56,648 nucleotides of DNA from NCBI RefSeq assembly GCF_029868625.1, contig NZ_JARWOJ010000119.1:1-56648 (forward strand), read 5' to 3'. Below are positions 42,295 through 50,365 of this stretch, in pieces. Under the pieces are notes generated by a model that worked only from the letters and a program-made list of their open reading frames with translations, was not told the origin of the DNA and made no database searches. The DNA comes from Nocardia neocaledoniensis (lineage in GTDB: Bacteria; Actinomycetota; Actinomycetes; Mycobacteriales; Mycobacteriaceae). Both the position numbers and the translations under genes were made by a program. The stretch's first letter is position 1; each line of letters starts with the position of its first letter.

Positions 42295-43725
42295 TCAGGC
42301 GGGTTCGAGATCGCCGGGCGTCCAGCTCTGGTCGTAGAACCGGGTTCCGGGTCCGTAGAGCCGCACGATGACGAAGAACCCCTTGCCCGGCACGGTGGCC
42401 AGCCAGTTGCGTTCGTCGACATCGCCGGGCTTGTGCGGGCCGAAGTGGATGGTGTACGCGCCGTCGGGATCGGCGGTGGGCCGGTCCATGGTGTTGATCG
42501 AGGGAAACGGCTGTCCGTTGTCGAGGCCGGACGCGGTGACCGGGTCGTAGATCGCGACCGACCAGAACAGCGCGGCGGGGATGTCGGCGGGCAGACGCAG
42601 GGTGTACGAGCGGGCGCCGTCGAGCCAGTCGCCGTGGGCGTCGCGCATGGTCGCCGGGTACTTGGCGCCCTTGTCGACGAGGTCGACCACCATCCCGGGC
42701 GAGTTGGAGTAGGCGGAGGTGAAGTAGCCGGTGCGCTGTTCGAGATCGGTGTAGGTGCCGCTGGACCGGAATTCGGTGTTCTCCCCGGCGAAGACGTTCA
42801 ACCACGCGCGACCCGGATAGTAGGAGCCGCCCGGTTCGAGCGGTACCAGGTTGGTGATGGTGACCTTGCTGATCGCGAACGCGGCCCGCGCCGCCTTGTC
42901 GAGCAGGTCCCGATCCTCTACGGAGGGCGCGAATTTCGCGCCCTTGTCGATCCCGATGGTGTGCAGGAAACCCCGCATGTCCAAGTCCGCGGGATCGACC
43001 GCCTCGCTCTGGATGAATCGGTCGAGCATGTCGAAGTAGGAACCGTCGCGGGGAAACAGCATGTCCAGCTCGACTCCCGAGGCATGCGGGAACTGCATCG
43101 GCTCGGCGTCGTCCTTGTGGCCGAGTGGGTAGATCACGGTCGCCTCGATCCGGGCGACAGGGTCGGACAGGTCCGTGGGGTCCTTGAAGAACGCGCGCCA
43201 GAACAGGAAGACATTGTTGGTGCGCGACCGATAGACGAATCCCTCATCGGGGTCGGGCCCGTCGTAGTCCGGCGGCAGGAGCACGTAGGTGCCGCCTTTG
43301 CCCGCGTCGGGGCCCGCCAGGCCGACATCACCGGTGAACAGGTGGCCGCCGATGACCGGTCCGTGGATCGGGCGCTGCCAGAAGTCGTCGAAGACCCCCT
43401 GCACGCCGGGCGGCGCCTCGACGACCAGCGGACCGTATTCGGCGAGGTCGAGATAGCCCATCGCGTACACGACGTCGAAATTCGGGGTGGTCACCAGTGT
43501 CTTGGCATCGATGCGGTTCTGCCACACCGGCAGCACGGCGTACCCGGCACCGAAGCGTCGCTCCGAGGCTTCTTTCATCGCCCAGATGTTGATCGCGGGC
43601 AACGTCCACAGGTACGCCTGTACCGCCCGCTGGAAGCGCAATTCGTCGGTGAGTACGCGCACCATCTCGTCAGGGGCGAACCCGCCGTCGAAGTCGACTC
43701 CGGCCAGCTCCTCATACCGCGACAC
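42295..43725 (-). CDS. DUF1254/DUF1214 family protein
   Basis: A 476-residue protein. The DUF1254 part (about residues 40-170) contains TLVTTPNFDVVYAMGYLDL and the DUF1214 part (about 340-460) ends with GKGFFVIVRLYGPGTRFYDQ. These linked domains are widespread in proteobacteria and actinobacteria, without a defined function. No signal peptide is apparent. GTG 43725 is preferred because AAAGGGGA lies just upstream; the frame extends further without conserved content. Confidence 0.88.
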   Translation of the reverse strand: MSRYEELAGVDFDGGFAPDEMVRVLTDELRFQRAVQAYLWTLPAINIWAMKEASERRFGAGYAVLPVWQNRIDAKTLVTTPNFDVVYAMGYLDLAEYGPLVVEAPPGVQGVFDDFWQRPIHGPVIGGHLFTGDVGLAGPDAGKGGTYVLLPPDYDGPDPDEGFVYRSRTNNVFLFWRAFFKDPTDLSDPVARIEATVIYPLGHKDDAEPMQFPHASGVELDMLFPRDGSYFDMLDRFIQSEAVDPADLDMRGFLHTIGIDKGAKFAPSVEDRDLLDKAARAAFAISKVTITNLVPLEPGGSYYPGRAWLNVFAGENTEFRSSGTYTDLEQRTGYFTSAYSNSPGMVVDLVDKGAKYPATMRDAHGDWLDGARSYTLRLPADIPAALFWSVAIYDPVTASGLDNGQPFPSINTMDRPTADPDGAYTIHFGPHKPGDVDERNWLATVPGKGFFVIVRLYGPGTRFYDQSWTPGDLEPA

Positions 43726-44015
43726 GAGGTCCCCTTTCCTGCCGAGATCACCCGGACCCGGCCAGGTCCGGTCACACCAGCAGACCCGATCGGGCCGAGT
43801 TCGCACCTCACCCGAAGCGGGTGAACTCGACGCGCCGGAAGTTTGCGGATCCGGCTCGGCGCCCGCGACGTGACCGTTGCGATGGACTCCCGGCGACCGT
43901 GTACGGCACGTTGCGTGGAATGTGACTGGACACACAGGGATTCGTGACCTGATGTGGCTTCACCCCGAAACGAAGCAGGTCAGGCCCGGTAACCGGACCT
44001 GACCTGTTGCTACTG
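43726..44015. other. Gap between the DUF1254 gene and tRNA-Lys
   Basis: About 290 bases with no gene that I can support. It presumably holds the promoter of the DUF1254 gene; no clear operator is visible. Confidence 0.4.
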
Positions 44016-44088
<73 letters not shown>

Positions 44089-44438
44089 TTGTTTGCTCGG
44101 ATCGCGACTCTAGGAGAGAACCTCTCGGCTTCTCCGTTCGCCCCGCTCTCCGGTGCGGAACAAACATTAACAGGCTCGGGGCCGGAAAGTGAAATCGGGC
44201 TCTGACCAGCAGCGATGCCGGGCGATCCGGGTTGTTAACGATCGGGGGCCGAGTGCGTATCTAAGGGATGTGACTTGGTCGTGTCGCGGGGGCTTTCCCG
44301 TTTGTGCCGACCAGGCTGACTGGCAGAATGGCTGGGACGACGAACCGTACGCCCCAGCCGGCGTGGATGGCACGGGCGTGGACCGTCGGTGGGATCTGCG
44401 GCGCACAGTGACTGCGTCGGTATGGAAACGGGGTTGAC
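44089..44438. promoter_or_regulatory. Promoter region of ldtB
   Basis: A 350-base stretch between tRNA-Lys and ldtB. Two TTAAC motifs occur (44167 region and 44235 region), separated by about six helical turns; no gene is supported. It presumably holds the ldtB promoter and leader. Confidence 0.4.
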
Positions 44439-45647
44439 ATGGGTAAGAAGCGGGGGCGACCTCGGTCGCTGCGGACGATCGTTCCGGTGGTGCTGCTGGC
44501 GGTGTTCGCGTTGGGCGCGAGTGCCTGCTCGGCGGCGGAAGGCGCTGGAGTCGAAGTCGCGATCGACCGTAACCCGATCACCGAGCTGATGAAGCCGAAA
44601 TTGGTGTCGGCGATCAAGGATGGGCAGGTCGGCGTCTCGCCGGGCATGCCGATGGCCTTCCAGGTCGAGGACGGCAAATTCACCGATGTGAAGCTCACCA
44701 ACAAGGAGGGCAAGGCGGTCGCGGGTCAGCTCGCCGCGGACGGGCGCTCGTGGGCGACCACCGAGGTGCTCGGGTACGGCAAGACCTATCAGCTGACGGC
44801 GTCGGCGATCGGTCTCGGCGGCGCGAACGCCTCGACGCTCAGCTTCACCACCAGCTCCCCGAACAACCAGACCAAGCCCTACCTGATGCCGGGCGAGGGC
44901 GAGGTGGTCGGCATCGGCCAGCCGGTGGCCATCCAGTTCGACGAGAACATCCCGGACCGCCGGGCGGTGCAGGACGCCATCAAGATCACCACCGAGCCGC
45001 CGGTGGAGGGCGCGTTCTACTGGGTGAACAATCGCGAAGTGCGGTGGCGCCCAGAGCATTTCTGGGCTCCGGGCACCAAGGTGACCATCGACGTGAACGT
45101 CTACGGCAAGGACCTGGGCAAGGGTCTGTTCGGCCAGGACAACATCCACTCGTTCTTCACCGTCGGTGACGCGCAGATCTTCACCGCCGACGACAACACC
45201 CACCAGGTGACCGTGGAGCGCAACGGCGAGGTGATCATGACCATGCCGACCTCGATGGGCAAGGACTCCACGCCCACCGACAACGGCATCTACATCGTCG
45301 CCGACAAGCACGACAAGCTGATCATGGACTCCTCGACCTACGGTGTCGCGGTGAACTCGCCCGACGGCTACCGCACCCCGGTGGACTACGCGACGCGAAT
45401 CTCCTACAGCGGCATCTTCTTCCACTCGGCGCCGTGGTCGGTGGGGCAGCAGGGCTACTCGAACGCCAGCCACGGCTGCCTGAACCTGAGCCCGGCCAAC
45501 GCGCGCTGGGTGTACGAGAACGCCAAGCGCGGTGACATCACGATCGTGAAGAACACCGTCGGCGGCACGCTGTCCGGCGTCGACGGGCTCGGCGACTGGA
45601 ACATCCCGTGGCCGGAATGGAAGGCGGGCAACGCCGACGTCTCCTGA
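44439..45647 (+). CDS. ldtB: L,D-transpeptidase, LdtMt2-type lipoprotein
   Basis: A 402-residue exported enzyme forming 3-3 peptidoglycan cross-links. The lipobox is GASAC (Cys30). Two immunoglobulin-like domains (about 45-245) precede a YkuD catalytic domain with SHGCLNLSP, catalytic Cys347 and His345, and the flap HSAPWSVGQQGYSN. The C-terminal extension (GDWNIPWPEW) is typical of LdtMt2. It corresponds to M. tuberculosis Rv2518c in position and orientation. A strong hairpin follows 13 bases after the stop. Confidence 0.96.
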   Translation: MGKKRGRPRSLRTIVPVVLLAVFALGASACSAAEGAGVEVAIDRNPITELMKPKLVSAIKDGQVGVSPGMPMAFQVEDGKFTDVKLTNKEGKAVAGQLAADGRSWATTEVLGYGKTYQLTASAIGLGGANASTLSFTTSSPNNQTKPYLMPGEGEVVGIGQPVAIQFDENIPDRRAVQDAIKITTEPPVEGAFYWVNNREVRWRPEHFWAPGTKVTIDVNVYGKDLGKGLFGQDNIHSFFTVGDAQIFTADDNTHQVTVERNGEVIMTMPTSMGKDSTPTDNGIYIVADKHDKLIMDSSTYGVAVNSPDGYRTPVDYATRISYSGIFFHSAPWSVGQQGYSNASHGCLNLSPANARWVYENAKRGDITIVKNTVGGTLSGVDGLGDWNIPWPEWKAGNADVS

Positions 45648-45660
45648 CGCGCGAAAGCGT

Positions 45661-45690
45661 AAGGGCCACCGGATTATTCCGGTGGCCCTT
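45661..45690. terminator. Hairpin terminator after ldtB
   Basis: AAGGGCCACCGG pairs perfectly with CCGGTGGCCCTT around loop ATTATT. It lies between convergent stops and may act both ways. Confidence 0.85.
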
Positions 45691-45708
45691 CGTCGTTCTC
45701 GGGGGAGG

Positions 45709-46053
45709 TCAGGCGGGGGTGGGCAGCTCGCTGCAGTCCATCATCGCCTCGCCCGCGACGGCCAGCGCGCTGCCGAGCGCGCCGCAGAGGATGCGGCCGC
45801 CGAACAGCAGGCGGTCCAGGTTGGGCAGGCCGGCCGAGCCGGTGCCGGAGGACCCGGTGGTCTCCAGGCCGGTGGTCGAACCGCTCTGCGCCGAGCCGGA
45901 CTCGGGCTGCTCGGTGGGCAGACCGAAATCGCCGGCGGGCGCCGCGGCGACATACGGAGACAGGGGCAGGCCGGGCTCAGCCGCCGCGGTCCCCGCGATC
46001 GGGCCGAGCGCGGTGGTGGCCGCGAGAACGGCGACGACGGTGGAACGCTTCAT
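45709..46053 (-). CDS. Secreted hypothetical protein
   Basis: A 114-residue protein with a signal peptide ending at TAAAEP (about residue 25). The mature part has a Gly/Ser/Thr-rich middle and a C-terminal hydrophobic region with a Cys pair (RILCGALGSAL, MMDCSELP). The family is not recognised. It converges with ldtB. ATG 46053 is used because it opens the signal peptide; the frame is open upstream only in atypical sequence. Confidence 0.78.
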   Translation of the reverse strand: MKRSTVVAVLAATTALGPIAGTAAAEPGLPLSPYVAAAPAGDFGLPTEQPESGSAQSGSTTGLETTGSSGTGSAGLPNLDRLLFGGRILCGALGSALAVAGEAMMDCSELPTPA

Positions 46054-46159
46054 CAAGGGGTCTTTCCGGTCGAACCTGACGAGAGATGCCGCACAACTGG
46101 GCGGTGGTCCAGAGTGTAGCGGGCAAACGTGATCTTCGTCATGACACCGGCGGGGACGG

Positions 46160-46336
46160 TCAGGCGGTCGCGGCGAGACCGTGCTCGGGGCCGCGGAGCT
46201 CGGCCGAGATGCTGACCCCGGGGTCGCCGACGACCACGCGCCGGACGCCGCAGCGGCAGCGTTGATAGGCGACAAGACCGTCGCTGGTGCGATGGCACGA
46301 TTCGATCCACCAGGTGTGGGAGGTGTGGCTGCTCAT
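46160..46336 (-). CDS. Small CxC protein divergent from CGNR regulator
   Basis: A 58-residue protein with Trp-Trp and Cys/His pairs (HTWWIESCHRTSDG, then YQRCRCGVRRVVVGD), a likely small zinc-binding fold. The tail is Ala/Gly-rich. It is divergent from the CGNR-type regulator gene, with only 25 bases between starts, and is therefore under the same control region. It is not assigned to a family by me. Confidence 0.65.
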   Translation of the reverse strand: MSSHTSHTWWIESCHRTSDGLVAYQRCRCGVRRVVVGDPGVSISAELRGPEHGLAATA

Positions 46337-46350
46337 GTCCCGAGTCTGAT

Positions 46351-46379
46351 GTAATGGCATTGTGCATTACAACCATTAC
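46351..46379. promoter_or_regulatory. GTAATG/CATTAC repeats overlapping a start codon
   Basis: GTAATG (46351) is inverted with respect to CATTAC (46365), and a further CATTAC lies at 46374. They overlap the GTG start of the CGNR gene and lie between the divergent genes, fitting autorepression. Confidence 0.55.
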
Positions 46380-46886
46380 GGTCGGGAGCCCGTGCAACTC
46401 GGCATCGAGCTGCTCAACGAGCCCTGCGCCTCGGCGGCCGAGCTGGCCGAACGCTGCGCCGCCGCCGGGCTGGTCCTCTCCGTCCCGCCGACCGACGCCG
46501 ACGTGACCTCGGTGACGGCGTTCCTGGCGCGCTGGCGCCGGGTGATCGAGTGCGCGGACCGTCCCGCCCGCGCCGACCTGCTCAACGCGCTGCTGGCCGA
46601 GTACGCCTCCGCGCCTCGCCTCACCGATCACCTCGGCGACGGCTGGCACCTGCACTTCCGCGACCCCGGCGTCGCGACGGACCGCCAGATCGCCGCGCTG
46701 ATCACCGTCGGTACCGCGCTGCATCTGACCGGCCTGGGCATGGACCGGCTCGGTGTCTGCCAGGCCGACGGATGCGTCCGGGTGTACGCCGACATCTCGC
46801 GCAACGGCAGGCAGCGATTCTGCAGCCCGGCCTGCGCGAACCGGTCGGCGGTGCGCAGACACCGGGCCGGCCGCGCGGTCGGGTGA
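46362..46886 (+). CDS. ABATE/CGNR zinc-finger regulator
   Basis: A 174-residue protein with the N-terminal ABATE domain (putative ligand- or stress-sensing) and a C-terminal CGNR-type zinc finger (VCQADGCVRVYADIS, then RFCSPACANRSAVRRHR) giving four Cys ligands and basic DNA-binding residues. It is a putative transcription factor. GTG 46362 has no good ribosome site and coincides with the operator-like repeat, so translation may be regulated or the start slightly different. Confidence 0.85.
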   Translation: MHYNHYGREPVQLGIELLNEPCASAAELAERCAAAGLVLSVPPTDADVTSVTAFLARWRRVIECADRPARADLLNALLAEYASAPRLTDHLGDGWHLHFRDPGVATDRQIAALITVGTALHLTGLGMDRLGVCQADGCVRVYADISRNGRQRFCSPACANRSAVRRHRAGRAVG

Positions 46887-46980
46887 TCGATGGCGAACCG
46901 GGTAGGCACGGCGCCGGGCGCGCGGTCGGGTGGTAGACGACGGCACCGATACTCGCGGGCGTCAGCTCTGTCGGTGGAAG

Positions 46981-48291
46981 TCACTCCAGTACAGGGAAGT
47001 TGGCGCGCAAGACGTTGTGTGGATCGCGGGCCTGCTTGATCGCACGGAGGCGGGCGAGGGTCGCCGGGTCGAAGGCCGCGCTCGCCGATTCGCCGGGGGC
47101 CAGGAAGGTGTACGGCTTGGCGCCGGTGATGTGGGTGCCCAGGTCGTCCACGATGGTCGCGAATCCGGCCCTGACGTCGTCGGCCGTCTGTGGCAGGCCG
47201 AGTCCGAGCAGGTAGAGCGCGTACGGCTCGGTGACCGGCCCGCGCGCACCGTCGGCGGGGTCGGCCTTCGCCAGCGCGCCACCGAGGCTGCGGATCTGGA
47301 TGTTGAGCAGGGGCGCGACCGGCGCATCGATGATCGTCTTCACCACCGTGTCGCCGAGGTCGGTGAGCAGTTCGCCGCGCGACAGAGACGGCGTGGGGTC
47401 GGTGGGTTCGGCCGTGATGGCGCCGACTCGGTCGGGGGTCATGGCGCCGCGAGTATCGGCGAGCGCGCCCGCGATCGTATCGAGCGAACTGGTCAGCGCG
47501 CGGCCCTCGGCGGGGTCGCCGAGGTAGGCGACATCGATGGCGACGGTCGGCACCGCGCCGGGCAGCTGGTAGCGCTGCAGCCACACCGAGAGCTCGGTCG
47601 GTGCCGATGCGGTGAGTGCGGTGAACGTCTCGAAGACCTCGGCGGTGCGGTCGGCGGGCCAGCTCACCCGGCCGCCGTAGAGCTGGGGCAGCTCGAACAG
47701 ATCGAACTCCAGCGCCGTGACGATTCCGAAGTCGCCACCGCCGCCGCGCAGCGCCCAGAACAGGTCGGGGTCGGAGTCGGCGCTGATCCGGCGTCGCTCG
47801 CCCGCCGCGTCGACGATCTCGAGCGCGGTGACCGCGTTCGCCGCCCAGCCGTGCGCGCGAGAGAACCAGCCGAACCCGCCGCCGAGGGTGTAGCCCGTCA
47901 CACCGACGACGGGATTGCTGCCCGCCAGGCCGGTCAGTCCGTGCGCGGCGGCCGCGGCCTGGACGTGTCCCCACTGCGTGCCGGAGCCGACGCGGGCGGT
48001 GCGCCGATCGGGGTCGATGCTGATCTCGTCGAGCCTGCCGGTGCGCACCAGGATGGCATCGGCGATGTCACCGGTGGCGCCGTGGCCGGTCGGCTGGGTC
48101 ACCACGGTGCGGCCGGTGCGCTGGGCATGGCGAACGACCGAGGCGATGTCCTCGGCGTCGGCAGCCGTGACGACGGCGGCCACCGATTGGCTCACGGCCG
48201 TGTTCCACGGCCGCGCGGCCTGCTCGAAGTCCTGCTCACCCGGCAGCAGTACCGTCCCGCGGACGGTGGTGCGCAGCGCGTCGATTCCCAT
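46981..48291 (-). CDS. FAD-linked oxidase with berberine-bridge-enzyme-type C-terminus
   Basis: A 436-residue flavoprotein of the PCMH/BBE family. FAD-binding segments are QPTGHGATGD (His70, site of covalent flavin link), GVTGYTLGGGFGWFSRAHG and GGGGDFGIVTALEF. The C-terminus ends with the BBE-like DPHNVLRANFPVLE. The second covalent Cys of bicovalent family members is absent. No signal peptide is seen. It follows the TetR gene by six bases and is probably repressed by it. Confidence 0.92.
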   Translation of the reverse strand: MGIDALRTTVRGTVLLPGEQDFEQAARPWNTAVSQSVAAVVTAADAEDIASVVRHAQRTGRTVVTQPTGHGATGDIADAILVRTGRLDEISIDPDRRTARVGSGTQWGHVQAAAAAHGLTGLAGSNPVVGVTGYTLGGGFGWFSRAHGWAANAVTALEIVDAAGERRRISADSDPDLFWALRGGGGDFGIVTALEFDLFELPQLYGGRVSWPADRTAEVFETFTALTASAPTELSVWLQRYQLPGAVPTVAIDVAYLGDPAEGRALTSSLDTIAGALADTRGAMTPDRVGAITAEPTDPTPSLSRGELLTDLGDTVVKTIIDAPVAPLLNIQIRSLGGALAKADPADGARGPVTEPYALYLLGLGLPQTADDVRAGFATIVDDLGTHITGAKPYTFLAPGESASAAFDPATLARLRAIKQARDPHNVLRANFPVLE

Positions 48292-48297
48292 GTTTCC

Positions 48298-48933
48298 TCA
48301 TTCCCTCGTGGCGTCACCGGGTCGACGACGCGGGGAAGGCGACTGTGACACACCGGGCCCGAGGACGGTGTTCACCAGGTCCTCGACCTCGGCGGGATCG
48401 AGCGCCGTGGGGGTCAGCAGGCGCCGGTAGATCACCGCGCCCGCCAGCGCGGTCGCGGCCAGGTCCGGGTCGGCGCCGGGCGGGAAGTCTCCGGCGGTGA
48501 TTCCGTCGCGCACGGCGGCGACGAGGGTTCGACGGCGCTCGGCGTTGTATCGGTGGAACAGCTCGCGTAGCTCGTCGTTGCGCTCGGCGGCGTCGATGAG
48601 CGCGGGGGTGCAGTCGGCGACGGTCGAGCCGGTGAACGCCGTGGCCAGGTGCCCGACGATGGCGATGACCCGTTGTCGCGGTGTCCGGCCGGTCAGCGGA
48701 TCGTCGGCGGAGCCGGGTTGGACGTTGAGCGAGCGCAGCGCGTCGGCGATCAGCGCGAGTTTGCCCGGCCAGTGCCGGTAGACGGTGCTCTTGGCGACGC
48801 CGCTGCGGCGGCACACCGACTCGATGGCGAAGCCGCCGTAGCCGGCTTCGGCCAGTTCTTCCAGCGCGGCGGTGAGCACACGGCGACGCGACTCGGTGAT
48901 CCGGGGATCGACATGGGTTTCGGCCTGGTCCAC
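48298..48933 (-). CDS. TetR-family regulator of the flavoprotein operon
   Basis: A 211-residue regulator. The HTH is VLTAALEELAEAGYGGFAIE then CRRSGVAKSTVYRHWPGK. GTG 48933 is preferred; the frame runs further upstream, but that stretch crosses the shared promoter. The flavoprotein gene starts six bases after its stop, and a VOC gene is divergent, so one operator may govern all three. Confidence 0.87.
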   Translation of the reverse strand: MDQAETHVDPRITESRRRVLTAALEELAEAGYGGFAIESVCRRSGVAKSTVYRHWPGKLALIADALRSLNVQPGSADDPLTGRTPRQRVIAIVGHLATAFTGSTVADCTPALIDAAERNDELRELFHRYNAERRRTLVAAVRDGITAGDFPPGADPDLAATALAGAVIYRRLLTPTALDPAEVEDLVNTVLGPGVSQSPSPRRRPGDATRE

Positions 48934-48944
48934 GACGCTATCGT

Positions 48945-48975
48945 ACGGTATCGTTCTATAGCGAGACGCTACCGT
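48945..48975. promoter_or_regulatory. Inverted ACGGTA/TACCGT with central CTATAG
   Basis: ACGGTA (48945) and TACCGT (48970) flank a CTATAG (48956) between the divergent TetR and VOC genes. The arrangement suggests a TetR operator covering both promoters. Confidence 0.5.
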
Positions 48976-49000
48976 TTCGTAGTTGACCGAGGAGGTCGAC

Positions 49001-49384
49001 ATGATCACCATTCGCTACATCGTCGACGATGTCGACGCGGCCGTACCCTTCTACGCCGAGCGGCTCGGCTTCGCCGTCGTCATGCACGCCCCGGCGGGCT
49101 TCGCGATGCTCGACCGCGACGGCCTCCGGCTGCTGCTGAACCGGCCCGGTGCCGGTGGCGCCGGTCATCCGGACGACGCGGGCAGACGCCCGGCGCCCGG
49201 CGGCTGGAACCGATTCCAGCTCGCCGTGCCGGACCTGGACGAGGTACTCGCCGGACTGGAGCACGCGGGCGTGCGGGTCAGGACGAGCATCGTCGAGGGC
49301 GGGGGCGGGCGACAGGCCGTGATCGAGGACCCGTCGGGCAATCCGATCGAGCTCTTCGAGTCGAAGGCCGGTGAATCCCGGTGA
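49001..49384 (+). CDS. VOC (glyoxalase/bleomycin-resistance) family protein
   Basis: A 127-residue VOC protein with paired beta-alpha-beta-beta-beta modules: YIVDDVDAAVPFYAERLGF in the first and FQLAVPDLDEVLAGLEHAG with IEDPSGNPIELFES in the second. The Glu of IELFES and related residues fit a metal site. Possible roles are detoxification or antibiotic binding. GAGGAGG gives an unusually strong ribosome site before ATG 49001. It is divergent from the TetR gene. Confidence 0.92.
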   Translation: MITIRYIVDDVDAAVPFYAERLGFAVVMHAPAGFAMLDRDGLRLLLNRPGAGGAGHPDDAGRRPAPGGWNRFQLAVPDLDEVLAGLEHAGVRVRTSIVEGGGGRQAVIEDPSGNPIELFESKAGESR

Positions 49385-49390
49385 ACGAGT

Positions 49391-49426
49391 GAGGCCCAGG
49401 TCGGGATCGCTCCCGGCCTGGGCCTC
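49391..49426. terminator. Hairpin terminator between the VOC gene and tRNA-His
   Basis: GAGGCCCAGG pairs perfectly with CCTGGGCCTC, with an inner CGGGA/TCCCG stem. It lies between convergent transcription units. Confidence 0.8.
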
Positions 49427-49432
49427 GGTGGG

Positions 49433-49506
49433 GGTGAGTGACGGGACTCGAACCCGCGACAGCCAGGATCACAACCTGGTGCTCTACCAACTGAACTACA
49501 CTCACC
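49433..49506 (-). tRNA. tRNA-His (anticodon GUG)
   Basis: A cloverleaf on the minus strand: acceptor GTGAGTG/CACTCAC with the encoded extra G at -1 opposite discriminator C, typical for histidine. Anticodon stem CCAGG/CCTGG has loop TTGTGAT. CCA is not encoded. The gene is downstream of orn and reads away from it. Confidence 0.96.
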
Positions 49507-49560
49507 ATCGCCGGTGAATCACCGGCGCCGTAGATACTAGCGTGTTTCGGGCGTCAGTCC

Positions 49561-50199
49561 CTAATCCGCTGGTCGGGGGCTTGTTCCGGTGACATCCACG
49601 GCCTCGGTGACCGCTTCGGCGACCGCGGCGATCTCGGTGGTCGACGGGCCGGGCAGCGGCACGAACGCGGTGCGGCGGTAGTACTCGAGCTCGCGGATGG
49701 ATTCCTTGATGTCGGCCAGCGCGCGGTGGGCGAGACCCTTTTCGGGCTGGCCGAAGTAGATGCGCGGGTACCAGCGCCGGCACAGCTCCTTGATCGAGCT
49801 CACGTCGACCATGCGGTAGTGCAGGTGCTCGTCGAGCTCGGGCATGTCGCGGGCGATGAAGCCGCGGTCGGTGGCGATCGAGTTGCCGCACAGCGGAACC
49901 GTGCGCGCGGTGGGCGCGTACTCGCGGATGTAGGCGAGCACCTCGGCCTGGGCCTGCTCGAGCGTCACCGTGGAACGCCGAACCTCTTCGGTGAGACCGG
50001 ATTTCGCGTGCATCTCGGCGACGACCGGTGGCATGCAGGCCAGGGCGGCGTCGTCGGCGTGGATGACGATGTCGACACCGTCACCGAGGATGTTCAGGTC
50101 GCTGTCGGTCACGAGCGCGGCGATCTCGATCAGCTTGTCGCTGTCGAGACGGAGCCCCGTCATCTCGCAATCCATCCAGACCAGGAGTTTGTCGGACAC
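49561..50199 (-). CDS. orn: Oligoribonuclease
   Basis: A 212-residue DEDDh 3'-5' exonuclease that finishes RNA decay by degrading short oligonucleotides, including pGpG. The first motif is [10 protein letters not shown] (Asp and Glu), then [17 protein letters not shown], and the last motif around [11 protein letters not shown] supplies His and Asp. The C-terminal 20 residues extend past the usual end. GTG 50199 fits the family length; more upstream codons are unlikely. It corresponds to M. tuberculosis Rv2511 and is divergent from the HerA-like gene. Confidence 0.95.
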   Translation of the reverse strand: MSDKLLVWMDCEMTGLRLDSDKLIEIAALVTDSDLNILGDGVDIVIHADDAALACMPPVVAEMHAKSGLTEEVRRSTVTLEQAQAEVLAYIREYAPTARTVPLCGNSIATDRGFIARDMPELDEHLHYRMVDVSSIKELCRRWYPRIYFGQPEKGLAHRALADIKESIRELEYYRRTAFVPLPGPSTTEIAAVAEAVTEAVDVTGTSPRPAD

Positions 50200-50365
50200 C
50201 TGAGCCACCCTAACGGGGTGCGGGCGCGCCCGGGCGGCAGGTGTGTCGTGCGGGCGAGGCGGGACCAGGAGTCGACCGGCGGCGATACAGTTTGCCTTGA
50301 TCTCCCCGCACCACGTTTCGAGCATTTCTTGCGTACGGCAGTTGTGACCAGACGGAGGACGCGCG

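Noticed and set aside
41957..42337. A 126-residue plus-strand frame in the gap upstream of the transglycosylase
   Set aside because: It has no ribosome site, a random third-position composition, and overlaps the end of the DUF1254 gene.
42013..43824. A 603-residue plus-strand frame opposite the DUF1254/DUF1214 gene
   Set aside because: The protein on the minus strand shows conserved domains; the plus-strand frame is an Arg/Gly/Val/Asp-rich antisense shadow.
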